Below, piece after piece: positions 61,090 to 64,000 of a stretch of DNA of 64,000 bases (positions within the stretch are counted from its first letter, which is position 1; each line of letters opens with the position of its first letter). This DNA comes from Prolixibacteraceae bacterium (lineage in GTDB: Bacteria; Bacteroidota; Bacteroidia; Bacteroidales; Prolixibacteraceae): assembly GCA_021740385.1 (NCBI GenBank), contig JAIOZY010000002.1:62001-126000 (forward strand), written 5' to 3'. The position numbers were made by a program, and so were the translations under genes. The notes beneath the pieces were generated by a model. It searched no databases. It saw only the letters and a program-made list of their open reading frames with translations, and was not told the origin of the DNA.

Positions 61090-61790
61090 ACATCTTTTTT
61101 GCACCAAATATTTCAGGAAAAAGTTGTGTGCTCGATGAACAGGAATCGAGGCATTGTATACGTGTACTCCGACTGACAAAAGCTGATAGCATTACTCTTG
61201 TCGATGGCAAGGGGGGCTTGTACACGGGCGTTATTACCGACCCAAACCCGAAAAAGTGCCGGGTTGAAATTACCCGCATCACAAAAGATTTTGAAAAGCG
61301 GGATTACCGCTTACATGTAGCCATAGCCCCACCCAAAAGCGCCGACCGCTTTGAATGGTTTCTCGAAAAAGCCGTTGAAATTGGCATCGATGAAATTACA
61401 CCCTTATTATGCGAACGTTCGGAGCGGCGAAAGCTCAATACCGGACGGCTTGAAAAAATCATTGTTTCGGCCATGAAACAGTCGTTGAAAACGTATATGC
61501 CCGTTTTAAATAATTTAACTAATTTTGAAGCGTTTTGTAAAAAAGCATTCAAGGGGGGAAAATACATTGCACATTGTGACGGGTACCATAAAATGTTCCT
61601 GGGAAATGAATTGAACATTGGTTCGGAGTATGTTGTTCTTATTGGCCCCGAGGGGGATTTTTCTCCGGGCGAAATTAACATAGCAAAAACGAACAGTTAC
61701 CGTGAAATTTCACTGGGCAACAGCAGGCTCCGCACCGAAACAGCAGGCGTGGTAGCCTGCACAATAGCTGCAATGGTAAACACAAAGTAA
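61086..61790 (+). CDS. rsmE: 16S rRNA (uracil(1498)-N3)-methyltransferase
   Basis: 234 residues from the GTG at 61086, which gives the usual N terminus (VNIFFAPNI) and overlaps the upstream stop. SPOUT fold: a PUA-like N-terminal part (SRHCIRVLRLTKADSITLVDG), then AIAPPKSADRFEWFLEKAVEIGI, the trefoil-knot motif YVVLIGPEGDFSPGEI and SLGNSRLRTETAGVVACTI. It methylates U1498 of 16S rRNA. One base separates its stop from the next gene. Confidence 0.95.
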   Translation: MNIFFAPNISGKSCVLDEQESRHCIRVLRLTKADSITLVDGKGGLYTGVITDPNPKKCRVEITRITKDFEKRDYRLHVAIAPPKSADRFEWFLEKAVEIGIDEITPLLCERSERRKLNTGRLEKIIVSAMKQSLKTYMPVLNNLTNFEAFCKKAFKGGKYIAHCDGYHKMFLGNELNIGSEYVVLIGPEGDFSPGEINIAKTNSYREISLGNSRLRTETAGVVACTIAAMVNTK

Positions 61791-61791
61791 G

Positions 61792-62472
61792 ATGATTAAG
61801 AGATTTTTGATATTGATTATGTTCGTTGCTGCCACATTTTTGGCATCGGGGCAGCAAAATACAACCGTAAAAATTGCATTGCTAAAATACAGCGGCGGGG
61901 GCGACTGGTATGCCAACCCCACTTCGCTGCCAAACCTCATTGAATTTTGTAACAACACCCTTAACACAAATATTTACCCCGAACCGGCTACCGTTGAGGT
62001 TGGCAGCCCCGAACTATTTAATTACCCGCTTGCACACATGACCGGCCATGGGAATGTGGTCTTTTCTAACCGCGATGTGGAAATGCTCAGGGCGTACCTT
62101 ATGGCGGGCGGGTTTCTGCACATCGACGATAATTACGGGCTCGACCCATACATCCGAAGGGAAATGAATAAGATTTTCCCCGATCAGGAATTTGTCGAGT
62201 TACCGGTTAGCCACCCCATTTACCATCAGGCTTTCGATTTTGACAAAGGCCTGCCAAAAATTCACGAGCACGACAACAAACCGGCCCAGGGTTTCGGCCT
62301 TTTTTTCGAAGAGCGACTGGTTGTGTTTTACTCGTACGAATGCGACCTTGGCGACGGCTGGGAATCGTATCCCGTGCATAAAGACCCGGAGCACATTCGC
62401 TTGCTGGCTTTAAAAATGGGAGCCAACATTATTTCGTATGTGTTTGACCGGGAAGATAATATAATCCCGTAA
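61792..62472 (+). CDS. DUF4159-domain secreted protein
   Basis: 226 residues with signal peptide MIKRFLILIMFVAATFLASG. The rest is one domain of the DUF4159 / glutamine-amidotransferase-like type: VKIALLKYSGGGDWYANPTS, the central HMTGHGNVVFSNRDVEMLR, GGFLHIDDNYGLDPYIRREM and FYSYECDLGDGWE. Function of the family is unknown. Starts 1 base after rsmE, so it belongs to that operon. Confidence 0.88.
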   Translation: MIKRFLILIMFVAATFLASGQQNTTVKIALLKYSGGGDWYANPTSLPNLIEFCNNTLNTNIYPEPATVEVGSPELFNYPLAHMTGHGNVVFSNRDVEMLRAYLMAGGFLHIDDNYGLDPYIRREMNKIFPDQEFVELPVSHPIYHQAFDFDKGLPKIHEHDNKPAQGFGLFFEERLVVFYSYECDLGDGWESYPVHKDPEHIRLLALKMGANIISYVFDREDNIIP

Positions 62473-62544
62473 CCCCTTGTGCCTTTTTGTCTCCTGATAT
62501 GATGCTATTGAACAGAATTCATTATTTTTGATAAAAATATTTAA

Positions 62545-63051
62545 ATGAAACCGGCCAAACCCATTTCCATAATTGGCCCCAATGCCAATAAATGCACCGA
62601 TGAAATGTACCGTTTCGGACTTGAGTTAGGAAAAGCAATGGCCGAAGCCGGGTACATTATTGTTTGCGGGGGCATGTATGGCATTATGGAAGCCGTTTGC
62701 AAAAGCGCACGAGAAGCAGGTACAGGCCGCGAAGTGAATTCAATAGGGATTATTCCCGGAAGCGATAAAACGGAAGCAAATTCATATTGTGATCTGGTTA
62801 TTCCAACCGGAATGGGCATTGCCCGTAATGTGCTGGTTGTAAACAGTGGCGATGCTGTTGTTGCAGTTGCCGGAGGGTCAGGTACTTTGTCGGAACTGGC
62901 CATGGCCTGGCAATTGGGCAAAAAAGTGATTTGTTATACCGGCTTTGAAGGCTGGGCAAGGGAACTTGCCGGGAAAGGCTTAGATTCAATAGAAAGGCCT
63001 TCATTTTTATATGCTTCAACAATTGAAGAAATCCTTTCGTTACTTAAATAA
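62545..63051 (+). CDS. TIGR00725/LOG-like nucleotide-binding protein
   Basis: 168 residues. A Rossmann-type domain with SIIGPNANKCTDEMYRFGLE, IIVCGGMYGIMEAVCKSAREA (the GGxxGxMxxV motif of LOG/lysine-decarboxylase-like proteins) and AVAGGSGTLSELAMAWQLGK. Relatives include phosphoribohydrolases that act on nucleotide 5'-monophosphates, but the TIGR00725 branch is uncharacterised. Starts 72 bases after the DUF4159 gene. Confidence 0.88.
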   Translation: MKPAKPISIIGPNANKCTDEMYRFGLELGKAMAEAGYIIVCGGMYGIMEAVCKSAREAGTGREVNSIGIIPGSDKTEANSYCDLVIPTGMGIARNVLVVNSGDAVVAVAGGSGTLSELAMAWQLGKKVICYTGFEGWARELAGKGLDSIERPSFLYASTIEEILSLLK

Positions 63052-63063
63052 TGCAAAGTAACA

Positions 63064-63398
63064 ATGAATAATGCAAAGCAAAATATCCGCTCCCGGCTTC
63101 AGGAAATAATTTTTGAAGCCGATACGAAAGCAGGAAAATTGTTCGATGTATTGCTTTTGTGGGCCATTGCAATAAGCGTGGTTGTTGTTGCTTTGGAAAG
63201 TGTCCCTTCATTAAATGCATTGTATGGCAATGTTTTTCATCCATACCGCGAAGTATTTATTGGGCCATTGTAACATTAACGACAGTTGGTTATGGCGATA
63301 TTACGCCCCAAACCGTAATGGGACAGGCGCTGGCTTCGGTGATCATGATCATTGGTTATGCCAACATGACAATCAGGATGTTAGCTCATTCATCTTAG
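63064..63398 (+). pseudogene. Collapsed voltage-gated potassium channel gene
   Basis: The frame from 63064 gives [31 protein letters not shown], the first helix and loop of Kv-type ion transporters. At about 63237 it loses frame, and the next frame continues [20 protein letters not shown] with [21 protein letters not shown]: the helix before the pore, and the selectivity filter TVGYGD. All helices between (S2 to S5, roughly 130 residues in relatives) are missing, and the end after IIGYA is also lost, finishing in [12 protein letters not shown]. So two deletions and a frameshift have destroyed the gene. Confidence 0.8.
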
Positions 63399-63490
63399 TC
63401 GATTACTATGTTTTAAAATTTTTACCGGACAACAGTGTTTCAAAATCCTATAAATGTTTGTAAATTTAGGACAAACCTAACTTTTCACTT

Positions 63491-64000
63491 ATGGAAAAAC
63501 TCAACAAAAAATTTTATGAAAGTGAGCTCAAACGCTTATACATTGAGTTAATAAAACTACAGGCCACCATAAAAAAGCAGGGGCTAAAGGTTGTTGTTTT
63601 GTTCGAGGGCAGGGATGCCGCCGGTAAAGGAGGCACAATAAAACGAATAGCCGAAGCCCTGAACCCCAGGGTTTGTCGGGTTGTGGCGCTTGGTGTTCCT
63701 ACCGAAAAAGAAAAATCGCAGTGGTATTTTCAGCGTTATGTGCAGCATTTGCCGGCAACCGGCGAAATTGTGCTGTTCGACCGTAGCTGGTACAACCGTG
63801 CAGGCGTTGAGCGTGTAATGGGTTTTTGTACCGATGATGAATACTGGGACTTTCTGCGCTCGTGCCCCGAGTTTGAACGGATGCTGATACGTGCCGGTGT
63901 TATCCTTGTAAAGTTCTGGTTTTCGGTGAGTGAGGAGGAACAGGAAAAACGCTTCCAGGACCGCATAAACGACCCGACGAAACGTTGGAAATTCAGCGAT
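63491..64000 (+). CDS. ppk2: Polyphosphate kinase 2 family protein (3' end outside window)
   Basis: 170 codons visible from the ATG at 63491, open to the window end. Walker A is VVLFEGRDAAGKGGTIKRIA at about 37-56, with VALGVPTEKEKSQWYFQRYV, and a Walker B/lid region IVLFDRSWYNRAGVERVMGF; LVKFWFSVSEEEQEKRFQDR is typical of the lid helix. PPK2 enzymes use polyphosphate to phosphorylate GDP, ADP or AMP; the class cannot be set from this part. Confidence 0.93.
   Translation, partial: MEKLNKKFYESELKRLYIELIKLQATIKKQGLKVVVLFEGRDAAGKGGTIKRIAEALNPRVCRVVALGVPTEKEKSQWYFQRYVQHLPATGEIVLFDRSWYNRAGVERVMGFCTDDEYWDFLRSCPEFERMLIRAGVILVKFWFSVSEEEQEKRFQDRINDPTKRWKFSD

Noticed and set aside
1-64000. tRNA or rRNA genes
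   Set aside because: No cloverleaf pattern with a T-loop (GGTTCRA) in a gap and no rRNA-like stretch was recognised by eye; a covariance search would be decisive.

Overview
The window looks like chromosomal DNA of a marine or sediment-type member of the Bacteroidota (Bacteroidia, probably Marinilabiliales/Prolixibacteraceae-like; the family is an inference). The evidence is: type IX secretion (T9SS) sorting domains of both type A and type B, a PorP/SprF protein, STN-domain TonB receptors with ECF sigma and FecR pairs, a LytTR/propeller two-component system, the rplM-rpsI-rpsB-tsf ribosomal order, and a TTTG-N19-TAnnTTTG promoter upstream of rplM. No tRNA, rRNA, CRISPR array, prophage or integron was recognised.

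Layout. 1-5.3 kb: a T9SS type B surface module with the end of a large Ig-like protein, two small paralogous secreted proteins, a type B sorting-domain protein and PorP/SprF. 5.4-10.7 kb: a HAD phosphatase, a minus-strand ECF sigma operon with a secreted plug-like protein, a PLP-dependent class V aminotransferase and ung. 10.8-16.2 kb: a GH32-fold protein lacking all three catalytic acids, a complete subclass B1 metallo-beta-lactamase, DgkA, DUF2141, START-like and membrane proteins, and a class II Fic protein. 16.3-22 kb: a lipoprotein, then an ECF sigma - FecR - STN/TonB receptor operon. 22.2-25.6 kb: rnpA, tsf, rpsB, rpsI and rplM with a promoter and leader. 26-31.1 kb: a 1688-residue GH9/SGNH-esterase polysaccharide-degrading protein exported by T9SS.

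31.2-36.2 kb: a cupin gene with a stub of a DUF438-type gene, the NrfHA ammonia-forming nitrite reductase, a REP-associated transposase (RAYT), a NapH-like ferredoxin, and a tandem pair of REP-like hairpins. 36.2-47.3 kb: an accessory stretch with a glycine-rich/Calx-beta/IPT surface protein, a CNNM/CBS transporter, and a two-component system (propeller histidine kinase, LytTR regulator) bracketing a large T9SS-exported propeller protein; tandem 21-bp repeats in front of that protein look like the LytTR operator. Several genes here change base composition part-way, AT-rich at the 5' end and typical at the 3' end, which suggests exchange of N-terminal modules. 47.5-48.8 kb: a BNR-repeat secreted protein broken by an in-frame TGA.

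48.8-55.3 kb: upp, a zinc-ribbon methyltransferase, a sulfotransferase, a GNAT and a FemAB-like protein between two polysaccharide deacetylases, probably for cell-surface polysaccharide modification. 55.4-64 kb: mostly housekeeping (radC, DUF3108, tsaB, a YiiX-like amidase lipoprotein, a YfcE-like phosphoesterase, a SixA-like phosphatase, rsmE, DUF4159, a LOG-like protein), then a collapsed potassium channel gene and the start of ppk2. At least three genes are decaying (DUF438 stub, BNR protein, K+ channel).
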